Translations under genes and position numbers: made by a program
The notes under the pieces: generated by a model
Databases searched by the model: none
Seen by the model: only the letters and a program-made list of their open reading frames with translations
What the model was told of the DNA's origin: nothing
Source of the DNA: Candidatus Dojkabacteria bacterium
Lineage (GTDB): Bacteria > Patescibacteriota > Dojkabacteria > B142 > WJKM01
NCBI GenBank assembly: GCA_014729085.1
Contig: WJKM01000009.1
Coordinates: forward strand, 1-61,972
DNA length: 61,972 nt
Direction of reading: 5' to 3'
Shown: positions 17,640-27,491 of the stretch, in pieces
How positions within the stretch are numbered: position 1 is the stretch's first letter
Layout of the letters: each line of letters opens with the position of its first letter

Positions 17640-18140
17640 ATTTTCGTATAATATCAACCCTATAATTTATGTATACTGATTAAGTAATTAGTGAAATGAA
17701 TTTTTAGCACTGTAAGAAATAATGTGCTTTGATGTTAGAATTAAATTTGTCAAACAAAATATTGGTTGATAATTATTAAATAACAGATAAGGGTAGGCTA
17801 TGGATTAGCATAAGAATTTGCTAATACTATAGAGCCTTTAAATTGATTTTGTTTTTTGTTTCGTTTTCCTACCTGACTGCAAAATGAAATACTACGGACT
17901 AAAATCCATGTTTTCAAAACGGAATTCTTTGAAGCAGAAAATTTGTATTCATCCCCTGTTTGAAAATAGAGGTTTACAGCGAAGAGGTATATAAATATAC
18001 TATTAATGCGAAATCCGGCAGGCACGGTGCATCAAGGCAAAAATGAATTAACAAACTGGATAACATAAAGTGTTAAACTGATACTATTTTCGAAAACTAC
18101 ACAGTTTCAAATTTTTCTAAATTTGCGCTTGTAGATTTAT
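17640..18140. other. Intergenic region of about 500 nt with strong hairpins, no recognised gene
   Basis: No convincing protein gene is seen. A long hairpin is at 17797-17837 (GGCT...AGCC closing ATTAGCA/TGCTAAT), and GGTAGG (17792-17797 region) can pair with CCTACC (17868-17874 region) to enclose it. A more GC-rich patch lies at 18005-18040. TATAAT-like boxes at about 17649 and 17660 could start a transcript on the plus strand. I checked for RNase P, tmRNA, SRP and 6S signatures and found none. It may hold an unrecognised non-coding RNA. Confidence 0.3.
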
Positions 18141-18163
18141 TCTATAATAATTAAAATAACACT

Positions 18164-19639
18164 ATGAAGTTACAAGATTTTATTATTCCTACAAAAAGAA
18201 ATAAATTCAGGGCTTATCTACTTAAAGCTGAAACCATTGGATTAATTACCTTATTGGTTTTTGTTTTTAATATATTCATATCAAGCCTGCCAATTAGTGA
18301 AACTCAGGCTCAAATAGATATGACTTCAGTTGTATATTTACATAATCGGGAGAGAGCAAAGCAGGATCTATCTCAGTTAACTGTTAATTCGAAGCTTGTT
18401 GCATCGGCAAATAAAAAGGCACAGTTAATGCTTGAACATGATTGCTGGGATCATTATTGTCCACCGGGAATGTCTCCATGGGATTTATTTAACGAATCGC
18501 ATTACGAATATCTGTATGCAGGAGAAAATTTAGCAGAAGGTTTTGTTGATAATTCAGTAATGATGAAAGCTTGGATGAATAGTCCAACTCATAAAGAAAA
18601 TGTATTAAAAAAAGAGTTTAGCGAGATAGGTATAGGATATATAAGAGGTGATTTTCAGGGTAAAAAAGATAATATTGTTGTTGCTGTGCATTTTGGTCAT
18701 CCTTTTGAAGAGTTACTCATTCCAGTAAAAGAAGATACAAAAAACCAGACTAATATTGAACTTATTAAGCATATTAAGATTATTAAACCAAAATATGACG
18801 AATTCATTTCTAACCCTTTTGTAACTATACAAGGAGAAGTAGATCCAGCTATTGAGAAAGTTCAATTTAGGTATAAGGATAACAGCATAGGAATTGTAGA
18901 TACAATCAAGGATAAATTCATTTTTAACAACTTTCATACTATTAAATTTCCTGATGGAATACACACAGTGTATGTTTTAGGGTTGGATAGCGAACAGAAC
19001 TTAATTGATGAATCAAACAAGATAAGATTTACAGTAGACACATTGGCACCAAGATTGCAAGAAGAAGATATACAAGTCATTGAAATAGAGAAAGGTGACA
19101 GGTCAACAATAAATATTGAAGTAAAAACTGATTTAGATGTTATTAAAACTGAATTAAGAATTGGGGATCAAGTATTTCCGGGACATAGGCTAGAAGGTGG
19201 TAGATCTAGATTTAATGTTGTTTTTGACGAACTACAAGACAATACCGATCTTGTATTTGTATTAGAAGACAGAGCAGGAAATTTGACTAAAAAGCAAATT
19301 TCTACTGAACAAATTCTAGGCCAAGCAAGTAAAATTTTAGAAGAGGTTGAAAATCAGGAAGTATCATCGTCTATCTCTTTAATTGATCGATTAAGGGTAA
19401 TTCCATCGGAGGTGAAGTTTGATGTCAAAATTTTTAATACAAAGAATATTTTTAACTTAATAGTAATAATTGTTTTTATTGCTTTATTATTGATAGATTA
19501 TTTGGTTATAAAGCGTTTAGATATATACACTTATAGACATGGACATCATCATATAAAAATAGCGTTGTTAATAGCTATTGGTGTAATTTCTTTATTATCT
19601 GGAGGTATTGGACACATTTTGACAGGTATAAATGTCTAA
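18164..19639 (+). CDS. CAP/SCP-domain membrane protein (YkwD-like)
   Basis: 491 residues. A membrane segment lies at about 24-42, then a CAP domain (about 55-180) with HNRERA, LEHDCWDHY, AGENLAEG and NSPTHKENVL, which supply the usual His and Glu residues of the CAP cavity. The middle (about 195-410) has two Ig-like or bacterial-Ig-like stretches (FVTIQGEVDPAIEKVQFRY; DTLAPRLQEEDIQVIEIE). Two further membrane segments are near the C-terminus (about 427-447 and 461-480). CAP proteins act outside the membrane in diverse roles; the function here is unknown. TATAAT at 18143-18148 is a likely -10 box. The 5' neighbour gap is long (596 nt). Confidence 0.8.
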   Translation: MKLQDFIIPTKRNKFRAYLLKAETIGLITLLVFVFNIFISSLPISETQAQIDMTSVVYLHNRERAKQDLSQLTVNSKLVASANKKAQLMLEHDCWDHYCPPGMSPWDLFNESHYEYLYAGENLAEGFVDNSVMMKAWMNSPTHKENVLKKEFSEIGIGYIRGDFQGKKDNIVVAVHFGHPFEELLIPVKEDTKNQTNIELIKHIKIIKPKYDEFISNPFVTIQGEVDPAIEKVQFRYKDNSIGIVDTIKDKFIFNNFHTIKFPDGIHTVYVLGLDSEQNLIDESNKIRFTVDTLAPRLQEEDIQVIEIEKGDRSTINIEVKTDLDVIKTELRIGDQVFPGHRLEGGRSRFNVVFDELQDNTDLVFVLEDRAGNLTKKQISTEQILGQASKILEEVENQEVSSSISLIDRLRVIPSEVKFDVKIFNTKNIFNLIVIIVFIALLLIDYLVIKRLDIYTYRHGHHHIKIALLIAIGVISLLSGGIGHILTGINV

Positions 19640-19678
19640 ACATACTATATGGATAAAATTTAATTTAGCTGTAGTTGA

Positions 19679-20503
19679 ATGAAGCTGCTCAAATTTGTTG
19701 CTAAAAATGTTCGTTCTCTGATTTATTCTTTAGTTTTAGTATTTGGGTTGTGGTTGTTGATTCATATTGTAACGTATAATCCTACAAAATATTTTATTTG
19801 GGCCTGCTTTATCTTATATCTTTTGTTAGTTCTCGAAATCTTTACAACTTGGTTTTGGGCAAAAAAGAAATTAATTCAACTGAATATACCTATTGTAGAT
19901 AGATACGATAGACTGACGCAAATTATTCTACATGCGACACTTCCTTCATTAACTTATTGGTCAATTTGTGCTTTTATTTATTCAAATATTAACTCTAATT
20001 TTTGGTTTTTCCTACTTGGTATTGCATTTATCTTGTTTTTAATGCTTTTTGTTAATATTCGTGCATATTATGAGGATAAGTTTAAACTGGAAAAAAGAAC
20101 TCATGTTGTATATGATTTCATAAAATTGATAGTCTATTTATTTATTGCATATAGTGTTTTTAATTTAAGATTTGAATACAATATTTCAAAAATATTAGTT
20201 TCCTTTTTACTGTCTATATTAAGTTTAATGATCTTTACTTTCAATTTACTTAGATATAAGCATCTAGTTTTTTCAAATATTGCGTATGTATTCATGAACT
20301 CAATTTTAATAGGACTATTTGTTTTTATTATTATGGGTTTCAAATCCGCAAGTATCTATAAATTGACAAGCCTAACAATGATAATCTTTTATGTTTTTAC
20401 AGGAATATTGCATCATAAGATTCAAAGGGACTTAAATAAACAAATTGTAGTTAATTACTTATTGATTGCAATGCTTGCTTTTGCAATGTCAATAGGAATT
20501 TAG
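19679..20503 (+). CDS. Polytopic membrane protein of unknown function
   Basis: 274 residues, nearly all hydrophobic, with about eight predicted transmembrane helices (first near 14-31, next near 37-56). Charged loops are short (WFWAKKKL, DKFKLEKRTH, HHKIQRDLNKQ). I see no transporter signature and do not recognise the family. It starts 40 nt after the CAP gene and runs the same way, so the two may be one transcript. Confidence 0.6.
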   Translation: MKLLKFVAKNVRSLIYSLVLVFGLWLLIHIVTYNPTKYFIWACFILYLLLVLEIFTTWFWAKKKLIQLNIPIVDRYDRLTQIILHATLPSLTYWSICAFIYSNINSNFWFFLLGIAFILFLMLFVNIRAYYEDKFKLEKRTHVVYDFIKLIVYLFIAYSVFNLRFEYNISKILVSFLLSILSLMIFTFNLLRYKHLVFSNIAYVFMNSILIGLFVFIIMGFKSASIYKLTSLTMIIFYVFTGILHHKIQRDLNKQIVVNYLLIAMLAFAMSIGI

Positions 20504-20529
20504 ATTAGGTTATTTTTTACGTCATAAAT

Positions 20530-21114
20530 ATGAGACTGTTTGTAGGAATTTTTCCTGATTCGGATTTAAGAGCATACTTTAGAGATGTAAGACAAAAATT
20601 ATCAAAATTTAAGAGGAATTTCAAGTTTGTCAGAATAGATCAAATTCATTTAACCATAAAGTTTTTAGGTAGTAATATTGATCCATCAATTTATAAAATG
20701 TATAAAGATAGACTAGCTGAATTAGCATCAAATCAAAAAGTATTTTCATATAAAGTATTAGGAGTAAGGTTTGGTTTTAAAGCCAAGGTAAGACCGAGAG
20801 TCTTATTTGGCCATATTAGTGAGAATAAAGATTTGAATGAATTAACTAAGATAGCTACATTAGCTTCTAAAGGACTTGGGTCTCGGAATATAGTTTCAAG
20901 AAAAGATAGAAAAAAGTTAATACATCATTTCACTTTAGCAAGAACAAAATCACATACAAGTAGATCATTTGCGAGAGACGTAAGAGAGTATACAAAAAAA
21001 ATTGCTACTCCAGAAAGTGATGGTATGGCCGAAAATATTGTAATTGTACAAAGTAAGCTGACTCCTAAGGGTCCAATTTACAAGTTGTTAGATAAGATTC
21101 CACTTCAGAAATAA
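20530..21114 (+). CDS. thpR: RNA 2',3'-cyclic phosphodiesterase
   Basis: 194 residues of the 2H phosphoesterase (LigT) family. Both HxTx motifs are present: HLTI in IDQIHLTIKFLG (about 39) and HFTL in KKLIHHFTLART (about 137). The start MRLFVGIFP is typical. The enzyme opens 2',3'-cyclic phosphates on RNA ends. It follows the membrane protein by 26 nt. Confidence 0.87.
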   Translation: MRLFVGIFPDSDLRAYFRDVRQKLSKFKRNFKFVRIDQIHLTIKFLGSNIDPSIYKMYKDRLAELASNQKVFSYKVLGVRFGFKAKVRPRVLFGHISENKDLNELTKIATLASKGLGSRNIVSRKDRKKLIHHFTLARTKSHTSRSFARDVREYTKKIATPESDGMAENIVIVQSKLTPKGPIYKLLDKIPLQK

Positions 21115-21161
21115 GCATATTTTTTATTCGTAACAAATTATGTTATGAATAGTATATTAGG

Positions 21162-21191
21162 TTGCAAAATTAGACTATAGGATGCTACAAT
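21162..21191 (+). promoter_or_regulatory. Promoter of the sortase-like gene
   Basis: TTGCAA (21162-21167) and TACAAT (21186-21191) with an 18-bp spacer; ATG follows at 21247. Confidence 0.6.
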
Positions 21192-21246
21192 ATATTAGTA
21201 TGATTATTAATATTTTTACAAAAATTATATATAAGGACTTATTAAA

Positions 21247-21960
21247 ATGGGAGATAAATTTGCAGGACTTTCAATAATATTAATGTTTATAATTTTTCTG
21301 ATGTTTGCATTCGGATTTTTCTATCTGTATGTAGGACTTGAAGGAGATGTTGCTTCATTGGAAATTCCTGTTGAATCAAAAGTATTAGGGATAAATACAG
21401 GTCCCAGGATAAATAGTAATTTTAAAGAACCAGAAGATGTGACATATAGAACCGATAGTATTGGTTATGATGAATTATATGATGATATACAAGATTCTAA
21501 AAATCCTAAGGCATATTATTTAGTTTCAATTCCAAAGATTGATTTGGTTTCTGAAGTTGAACATACTAATAGTACTGAGATTTTTGAGTCCGATGGGTGG
21601 ATTTTACTTCCATGGAGTTATCAATATCAAGATTCTTGGTTTAGACTCCCACCATGGAAAGAGAGAAAACCAAAAACCGAAGCAATAATATTGTGCTATA
21701 GAAGATTTTATGGCCCTAGACATGAGCGAAGCTGTTACAATCTTCACTTATTAACAAAGGGTGATGAGATAATCTTTAATGAATATGTATATTCCATTAA
21801 AAATATCATTGTAACAGAGAAAGATCAAAATACAATATTTGATACAAGTAATGAGAATGAATTTTTAAAGATCATTACAAATTCAGGTCCTGAAAAAGAA
21901 CCAGATCAAAATACCAATCATTTGGTAATTATTGCAGAAAAAGTTAAGAGTATAGAATAA
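21247..21960 (+). CDS. Sortase-fold protein without catalytic residues
   Basis: 237 residues with one N-terminal membrane segment (about 8-30). The rest follows the class E/D sortase layout: VSIPKIDL, then a segment like IIxGHR, then LHLLTKGDEIIF, YVYSIKNIIVTEKD, FLKIITNSGP and NHLVIIAEK. The catalytic His of the GH motif is Tyr151 (ILCYRR), the Cys of the LxTC motif is Asn212 (IITNSG), and the Arg of the final strand is His225 (NHLVII). All three catalytic positions are thus changed, so transpeptidase activity is unlikely. It may be a structural or binding derivative. No active sortase is in the window. Confidence 0.6.
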   Translation: MGDKFAGLSIILMFIIFLMFAFGFFYLYVGLEGDVASLEIPVESKVLGINTGPRINSNFKEPEDVTYRTDSIGYDELYDDIQDSKNPKAYYLVSIPKIDLVSEVEHTNSTEIFESDGWILLPWSYQYQDSWFRLPPWKERKPKTEAIILCYRRFYGPRHERSCYNLHLLTKGDEIIFNEYVYSIKNIIVTEKDQNTIFDTSNENEFLKIITNSGPEKEPDQNTNHLVIIAEKVKSIE

Positions 21961-21989
21961 ATTAAAATAGAGCAGATGGGAATTATATT

Positions 21990-22020
21990 GGCGGCATTTC
22001 GTAATGCCGCCTTGTTGTGT
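21990..22020 (+). terminator. Intrinsic terminator after the sortase-like gene
   Basis: GGCGGCATT pairs with AATGCCGCC around a short TCGT loop; the following tract is TTGTTGTGTT, so the T-run is weak. Confidence 0.7.
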
Positions 22021-22205
22021 TATTATGTAATGTTTCTTTTAACTCCAATATATTTATCTGATGGGATGATGCAATTGTCAAGTAGAGAAGGGAAATATTA
22101 TTCTCAATTCAATTTAAAATCTTTTTTAAGTTCACCCTACCATCGTGCTATATGAGTTATAATTGATACTAAATAATTTTCATTTTTCAATTTATTTTTA
22201 TTAAA

Positions 22206-25175
22206 ATGTTTAAATTTCTTAAAAAATTCTTTGACCAATCTACAAAAGCAATAAAAAAGGTACACCCAATAGTTGATGAAATTAATGCACTAGAATCCGA
22301 GTTTGAAAAAAAATCCAAAGAGGAATTAACACAAATGATAGATAAATTCCGAGCTGAGCTTAAACCCTTAAATGAAGCGATACCCAATAAATATAAGTCT
22401 TCACTTAAGGTTCCGGATAAAGATGAGGAGTATGTTGCTAAAGAAGAAAAGTTAAAAGCAAAATTACTGTCATTTATGCCCCAGGTCTATGCTGCTATAC
22501 GAGAAATTGTGAAAAGGCAAACAGGTAAAAGACATTATGACGTTCAGTTAATAGCTTCAATCATTCTTGCACAGGGATATCATCTTACCGAATTAAAAAC
22601 TGGAGAAGGAAAAACCCTTGTTTTTCAAATGACAGCAGCATTATATGGGCTTACAGGCCGTGGTTCTCATGTAGTCACAGTTAATGATTATCTTGCAAGA
22701 ATCCATGGTGAATATGCTGGGCATTTATTGCATCAGTTAGGGATTACAGTTGGTGTAATTACACCTCAACAATCATATAGATTTATTCCTAATGAAGAGG
22801 TTGGTAATTATAAAGGAGAGGAAGCAGGACAAAAGGCAATTAAGCAAAATATTTCTAATCCGGGAGATGGTGAAGGATTGAATTTACTTGAATGCACAAA
22901 GAAGGAAGCATATGCATGTGACATTGTTTACGGCACTAATAACGAGTTTGGATTTGACTACTTGAGAGATAATATGACGACTTCATTAGATGATATAGTT
23001 CAACGTGAATTGTATTTTTGTATTGTCGACGAAGCTGACTCGATTCTTATAGATGAAGCTCGAACTCCATTAATTATTTCTGCACCAGCTGAGAAATCAA
23101 ATGAACTTTACATAAGGTTTGCCCAGCTTGTTCCAAAGTTGAAAGAAGACAAGGATTATACCGTAGATGAAAAGGCTCATTCGGTTACTCTTACTGACGA
23201 AGGTGCTGAAAAGATGGAAAAAATGCTTGGGGTTCAAAATATTTGGCAAGATTATAAACTAGCTCATCATTTGGAAAACGCACTTAAAGCTATGAAATTG
23301 TATGTCAAGGACAATCATTACATTGTGAAAGAAGGGCAGGTTTATATAGTTGATGATTTTACAGGCAGGGTACTTAAAGGAAGGAGATACTCAGAGGGCT
23401 TGCATCAGGCAATTGAAGCAAAAGAGGGGGTTGAAATAAAACGTGAATCTAAAACTTTAGGGACTATTACTTTCCAGAATTTTTTTAGACTATACAAAAT
23501 ATTAAGTGGGGGATCAGGTACGATTATGACTGAGGCTGAGGAATTTTATAAAATATATAACTTAACTAGTGTTGAAGTTCCAACTCATAGACCAGTTATT
23601 CGAATTGATCATACCGATAGGGTGTATAAGCATAGACAAGCTAAATTTAATGCTGTGGTTGAGGAGGTAATTGAACTTCATAAAAAGGGTCAACCTATTT
23701 TAATTGGAACAACTTCAATAGAAGATTCCGAATACGTATCCAAATTACTCGAGAATAGAGGAATTGATCATCAGGTTTTAAATGCAAAGTATCATGAAAG
23801 GGAATCTAAGATTGTTGCTAATGCAGGAAAAAAGGGTGCAGTAACGGTAGCTACAAATATGGCCGGACGTGGTACGGATATTAAATTAGGTGGAAAGAAA
23901 GCGGATAAAGAGGATTTTGAAGAAGTTGTTGAATTGGGTGGTCTAGCCGTCATTGGAACTCAAAGGCATGATGCAAGAAGGATAGACAATCAGTTACGTG
24001 GTCGATCTGGGAGACAAGGCGAACCGGGTATGAGCAGATTTTATGTTGCATTAGATGATCAAATTATGAGAATTCAGGGAGGTGAAATGGTTCAAAGAAT
24101 AATGGAGATGACCAATATTCCCGATGATATGCCTATAGAAGCTAAGTTAATTGGAAGGTCAATTGAGGGTGCTCAGAAAAGAATGGAGGGCATGCATTTT
24201 GATTCAAGAAAAACTGTAGTTGAATATGATGATGTAGTCAATCAGCAAAGAGAAATATATTATGCAAGACGTAGAAGACTTCTTGAAGAAATAGAAGATT
24301 CAATTAAAGAACAGAAGAAGTCAAATAAGAAAGATGAGTCCGGCAATCCTTTAAAAATAACTTTATGGAATAAACTTGAGAAAGAAATTACTCAACTGGT
24401 TCAAAAACATTTCTTGGAATCTAGGGAGGATGAGTTAGATAGGGAGAAGGTAGTTGATGATTATCTTGACCTTGGCCCTGATGGTTTGTTAGCAGAGGGG
24501 ATGAAACAAGAAGGTATTAAAGCTACTGTATCTAATATTAAAAAGAAACTCATTAATCAAATCGAAGAAAAGGAAGAATCACAAATAATTCAAACATTAA
24601 TTAGTTATGCTAAAGGAGCATTTGAGATTAAAATCAAGGAATTTGGGGATGATTTACCTAATGTCTCGAAATTTCTAATCCTTCGAACAATGGATGAGTT
24701 ATGGACTGAGCATCTAGATGCTATGAGGGATCTTCGTGATGGCATTGGATTGAGGGGAATGGCACAAAAAGATCCATTAGTTGAATACAAAAATGAAGGA
24801 TTTGAAATATTTCAACAATTTATTGATAAAATTGATAGTCAAGTTGCAAGACGCGTATTAAAAATTCAAAAGATTGTTACTCCTGCTCAAATTCAAAGAG
24901 ATGAACCACAAGAGACAAACGTTGATGAGTTAAAAGATGTATCAACAGGAACAAGGGAGGTTGTCGATGCAGTTAATGCAACCATGAATGAAAATCAGCA
25001 AGCCAAATCTTTAAAAACACAACCTCAGCAGACTGTTGTAAAATCAATAGATATTGGTAGAAATGATCGTATAACAGTTAGATATAAAGATGGAAATGTA
25101 AAAGAAGATATTAAGTATAAAAAAGTTCAAGATGATATTAAGGCAGGATTGTGTGAAATCATTGGCAGAGAATAA
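22206..25175 (+). CDS. secA: Preprotein translocase ATPase SecA
   Basis: 989 residues. Walker A is ELKTGEGKT, Walker B/DEAD-like box VDEADSILIDEARTPLIIS, and the second RecA domain carries NMAGRGTDIKLGG and QLRGRSGRQGEPG. The Q-motif and preprotein cross-linking domain follow the normal order. It is about 100 residues longer than E. coli SecA through a spaced insert in the wing/scaffold region. The C-terminal zinc finger (CxCxSGKKYKKC) is absent; it ends in CEIIGRE. SecA drives Sec export of the many signal-peptide proteins here. Initiation near AAATG with no clear Shine-Dalgarno. Confidence 0.96.
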   Translation: MFKFLKKFFDQSTKAIKKVHPIVDEINALESEFEKKSKEELTQMIDKFRAELKPLNEAIPNKYKSSLKVPDKDEEYVAKEEKLKAKLLSFMPQVYAAIREIVKRQTGKRHYDVQLIASIILAQGYHLTELKTGEGKTLVFQMTAALYGLTGRGSHVVTVNDYLARIHGEYAGHLLHQLGITVGVITPQQSYRFIPNEEVGNYKGEEAGQKAIKQNISNPGDGEGLNLLECTKKEAYACDIVYGTNNEFGFDYLRDNMTTSLDDIVQRELYFCIVDEADSILIDEARTPLIISAPAEKSNELYIRFAQLVPKLKEDKDYTVDEKAHSVTLTDEGAEKMEKMLGVQNIWQDYKLAHHLENALKAMKLYVKDNHYIVKEGQVYIVDDFTGRVLKGRRYSEGLHQAIEAKEGVEIKRESKTLGTITFQNFFRLYKILSGGSGTIMTEAEEFYKIYNLTSVEVPTHRPVIRIDHTDRVYKHRQAKFNAVVEEVIELHKKGQPILIGTTSIEDSEYVSKLLENRGIDHQVLNAKYHERESKIVANAGKKGAVTVATNMAGRGTDIKLGGKKADKEDFEEVVELGGLAVIGTQRHDARRIDNQLRGRSGRQGEPGMSRFYVALDDQIMRIQGGEMVQRIMEMTNIPDDMPIEAKLIGRSIEGAQKRMEGMHFDSRKTVVEYDDVVNQQREIYYARRRRLLEEIEDSIKEQKKSNKKDESGNPLKITLWNKLEKEITQLVQKHFLESREDELDREKVVDDYLDLGPDGLLAEGMKQEGIKATVSNIKKKLINQIEEKEESQIIQTLISYAKGAFEIKIKEFGDDLPNVSKFLILRTMDELWTEHLDAMRDLRDGIGLRGMAQKDPLVEYKNEGFEIFQQFIDKIDSQVARRVLKIQKIVTPAQIQRDEPQETNVDELKDVSTGTREVVDAVNATMNENQQAKSLKTQPQQTVVKSIDIGRNDRITVRYKDGNVKEDIKYKKVQDDIKAGLCEIIGRE

Positions 25176-25242
25176 AGTTTGAATAATCTTAAAAGTTTCA
25201 GTAATATAAAAGAGTAAGCACTTTACTATTTGACCTTACATT

Positions 25243-26796
25243 ATGCGAAAAAAGTTGCCTTCTATCATAATAATCTTTCTTGTAATTATTAACCTCTACT
25301 CAGTCTTTATTATTTTCTCGAAATCTGTATTATCCAATACTTCACAAATGAACTTAAATTCAGTTCATGATGTTTTAGGTTTGTCATCTTCACAAGATGA
25401 AATACATTTAAAACAGATTCCAGAAGAGATCCAAATTCCTGTTGATAATGTTACAATCAGCATCAATACACAAGATATTTTTTTCGAGAATGGTTTGCTA
25501 AAGGAAGAGTATATATACAAGACAATCAAAGATAAATTAGAAAAAGAAATTTTAAGTAACGAAACGATTTCATATATTGATTATGACGCAAGCACCAAGG
25601 AGATTTTTATTTGTAAGATTGGTATTTCTGAAGTTGAATTTCCAATCGAGCCAATAATAAGGTTTTTAAGAAATTATGAGTCAGGAGATTCAATACCAGA
25701 TTTTTCAATTCAATATAAATCCTTATCAAAAAAAGGGCAGTTTAATAACCATATTTGTTCAAGTATTAATAAATTTGAAGCACAATTCAAACATTTAGAA
25801 GGTAATGATTTTCTTTCAGAAGAAGATATTGATCAAACTTTTAATTATTATTTGGAAAAAAATAATGATGTCAAGGTAGTTCTGAATAATGAGAATGTAA
25901 TTCAATATCGTTTGGAACAGATGAAGAAGGATTTGGATCAAGAGGAGCAGATTCCTGAATATAAAGCATACGGACAATATTTATATTTTTTAAATGAATA
26001 TATTCCACAGAGCAGAATCAATGTGGGGGAGACACTTGCAGCTTTCAGAATAGCTCTGGATTTGGGAGGTACCTCAGCAAAATTTACTATTTCAAAAGAT
26101 CAATCTGAAATACCTTTGCATTATAGGGGGTATGCAGTTAAGTATTTTCCAGTTGAAGTTGGTTCTGGTATCGCTAGATTTCCTATTAATGAAAACCGTG
26201 GATGGATTAGTAGACGTGTTGTAAGAGAATCGATTGTAAAAGGCTTGGATCAATTGAATGGATATATTATACAACCACATTCACAATTTTCTTTGATTCA
26301 AGCATTAAATGCTCAAGTTTATCATTGGGATAGAGACGCAAATGTGTTACTGGGAACAAAAAGAGGAGCTAGCGATTATTCAATCGGAATCTGCGGAGTG
26401 TCTACCATTACTTTTAGGGCTGCCCTAACTTCAGGTTTCCCAATTGTTGAAAGACATGGCCATCAGCAGGCTCTAGAAAATTATCAGTATCCTTATGGAG
26501 GACTTGTAGATGCTGCTTTGTTTTTTTGGGATGAAAAGAAAGAGGATCTGCAGTTTGTTAACAATTCAAATTATCCAGTGCTTATTGTTACCAATCATTA
26601 TGTTGATGAGGATGAAATTTTTTATTATGAAATCAATTTTTATTCAACTGAAAAGTTTAAGAAAAAACAGGTATTGCTTGCTGATTTTAAAAGGGAAGAA
26701 CACGAAAAGGGTAAGGGGTTTGTAGAAGAGTTTACGAGGTATATAGATGGTCAGCCAGAGATGTTTAGAACTCAATATTATTCTAGTGATTTCTGA
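25243..26796 (+). CDS. VanW-family membrane-anchored protein
   Basis: 517 residues with an N-terminal membrane segment (about 7-28). The C-terminal half (about 320-480) is a VanW domain: GICGVSTITFRAALTSGFP, IVERHGHQ, PYGGLVDAALFFWD and NNSNYPVLIVTNHY match the family pattern GGGxCQVST...VERHPHS...D...NNT..PI.I. The middle region may be the putative peptidoglycan-binding part found with VanW. The family is named after vancomycin-resistance clusters but its activity is unknown; a cell-wall role is likely. It is 67 nt after secA. Confidence 0.8.
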   Translation: MRKKLPSIIIIFLVIINLYSVFIIFSKSVLSNTSQMNLNSVHDVLGLSSSQDEIHLKQIPEEIQIPVDNVTISINTQDIFFENGLLKEEYIYKTIKDKLEKEILSNETISYIDYDASTKEIFICKIGISEVEFPIEPIIRFLRNYESGDSIPDFSIQYKSLSKKGQFNNHICSSINKFEAQFKHLEGNDFLSEEDIDQTFNYYLEKNNDVKVVLNNENVIQYRLEQMKKDLDQEEQIPEYKAYGQYLYFLNEYIPQSRINVGETLAAFRIALDLGGTSAKFTISKDQSEIPLHYRGYAVKYFPVEVGSGIARFPINENRGWISRRVVRESIVKGLDQLNGYIIQPHSQFSLIQALNAQVYHWDRDANVLLGTKRGASDYSIGICGVSTITFRAALTSGFPIVERHGHQQALENYQYPYGGLVDAALFFWDEKKEDLQFVNNSNYPVLIVTNHYVDEDEIFYYEINFYSTEKFKKKQVLLADFKREEHEKGKGFVEEFTRYIDGQPEMFRTQYYSSDF

Positions 26797-26932
26797 ATTT
26801 ATTTTTAATTGATTTTGACTAGATTATATGTTACATTTTTATTATTAGATATATATGTATATTTAATAAATTTTAACTATTTATTTTAACAATGCCTTTG
26901 AATACCTCTCTACATTATTTTTTTATTCTTCC

Positions 26933-27372
26933 ATGTCAAAAAGAATACTTAGTGTGTTCTTAATAACTTTGGTTTACTTTGGATTCCTATCTTATCCCTA
27001 TGTTGAGGTATTAGATTTTGAGATGGATACCAGTTTATCAAATTCTGATGCAAGTTATATAGATGAGTCGACTTCTGATAATTCCGGATGGAGCTTGTCG
27101 ACAGCGGATGATATAAATGGTAATCGGTAGAATGATTTTATCATTGGAGCGCCGTAGAGTAACGATGGGGGGCAAGCCTATTTAATATTTGGAAAATCAA
27201 CAGATTGGGCAATGGATACAGATTTGTCAGCGGTAAATGCTAACTTTTTAGCTGAGGCTTCAGGAGATGGCGTCGGATATAGTGTAGCAGAAGATGTGAA
27301 TAATGATGGTTATGACGATTAATAGGTGCTTATGATCAAATTGTTACCTATACAGTAACTGCTACGTTTTAA
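26933..27372 (+). pseudogene. Decayed FG-GAP (integrin-alpha-like) surface protein
   Basis: A signal peptide (MSKRILSVFLITLVYFGFLS) and about 65 residues lead to TAG at 27128. The same frame then continues with recognisable FG-GAP repeat sequence (NDFIIGAP, SNDGGQAYLIFGKSTDW, SGDGVGYSVAEDVNNDGYDD) broken by another TAG (about 27167) and by TAA-TAG at about 27319. After that a one-base shift restores LIGAYDQ up to TAA at 27370. In both early cases TAT (Tyr) to TAG explains the stop. Intact FG-GAP proteins form seven-bladed propellers, far longer than this remnant, so most of the gene has been lost. Confidence 0.75.
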
Positions 27373-27491
27373 CATATCAACCTTTTTTAACTAAAACAAA
27401 GCTTTTTTAATAAAAAAATTTCAAATAACTTGAATCAAATAATTTAATGTTGTAAATTTATATTACACCATTAAATTTTTTTTGTATTTTT

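Noticed and set aside
17798-18025. Minus-strand ORF ending GCA AAT TCT TAT GCT AAT CCA TAG as a tmRNA tag
   Set aside because: The conserved tmRNA 5' GGATTCGAC and 3' T-arm/acceptor are absent; the frame is a shadow of the hairpin region.
22030-22155. A 41-codon ORF just upstream of secA, as a SecM-like secretion monitor
   Set aside because: No signal peptide and no stall-like ending; secA is preceded by promoter-like sequence after it, so coupling is doubtful.
27128-27330. Alternative genetic code or stop read-through in the FG-GAP frame
   Set aside because: TAA and TAG also occur together with a frameshift, and TGA, TAA and TAG end normal genes elsewhere; gene decay is simpler.
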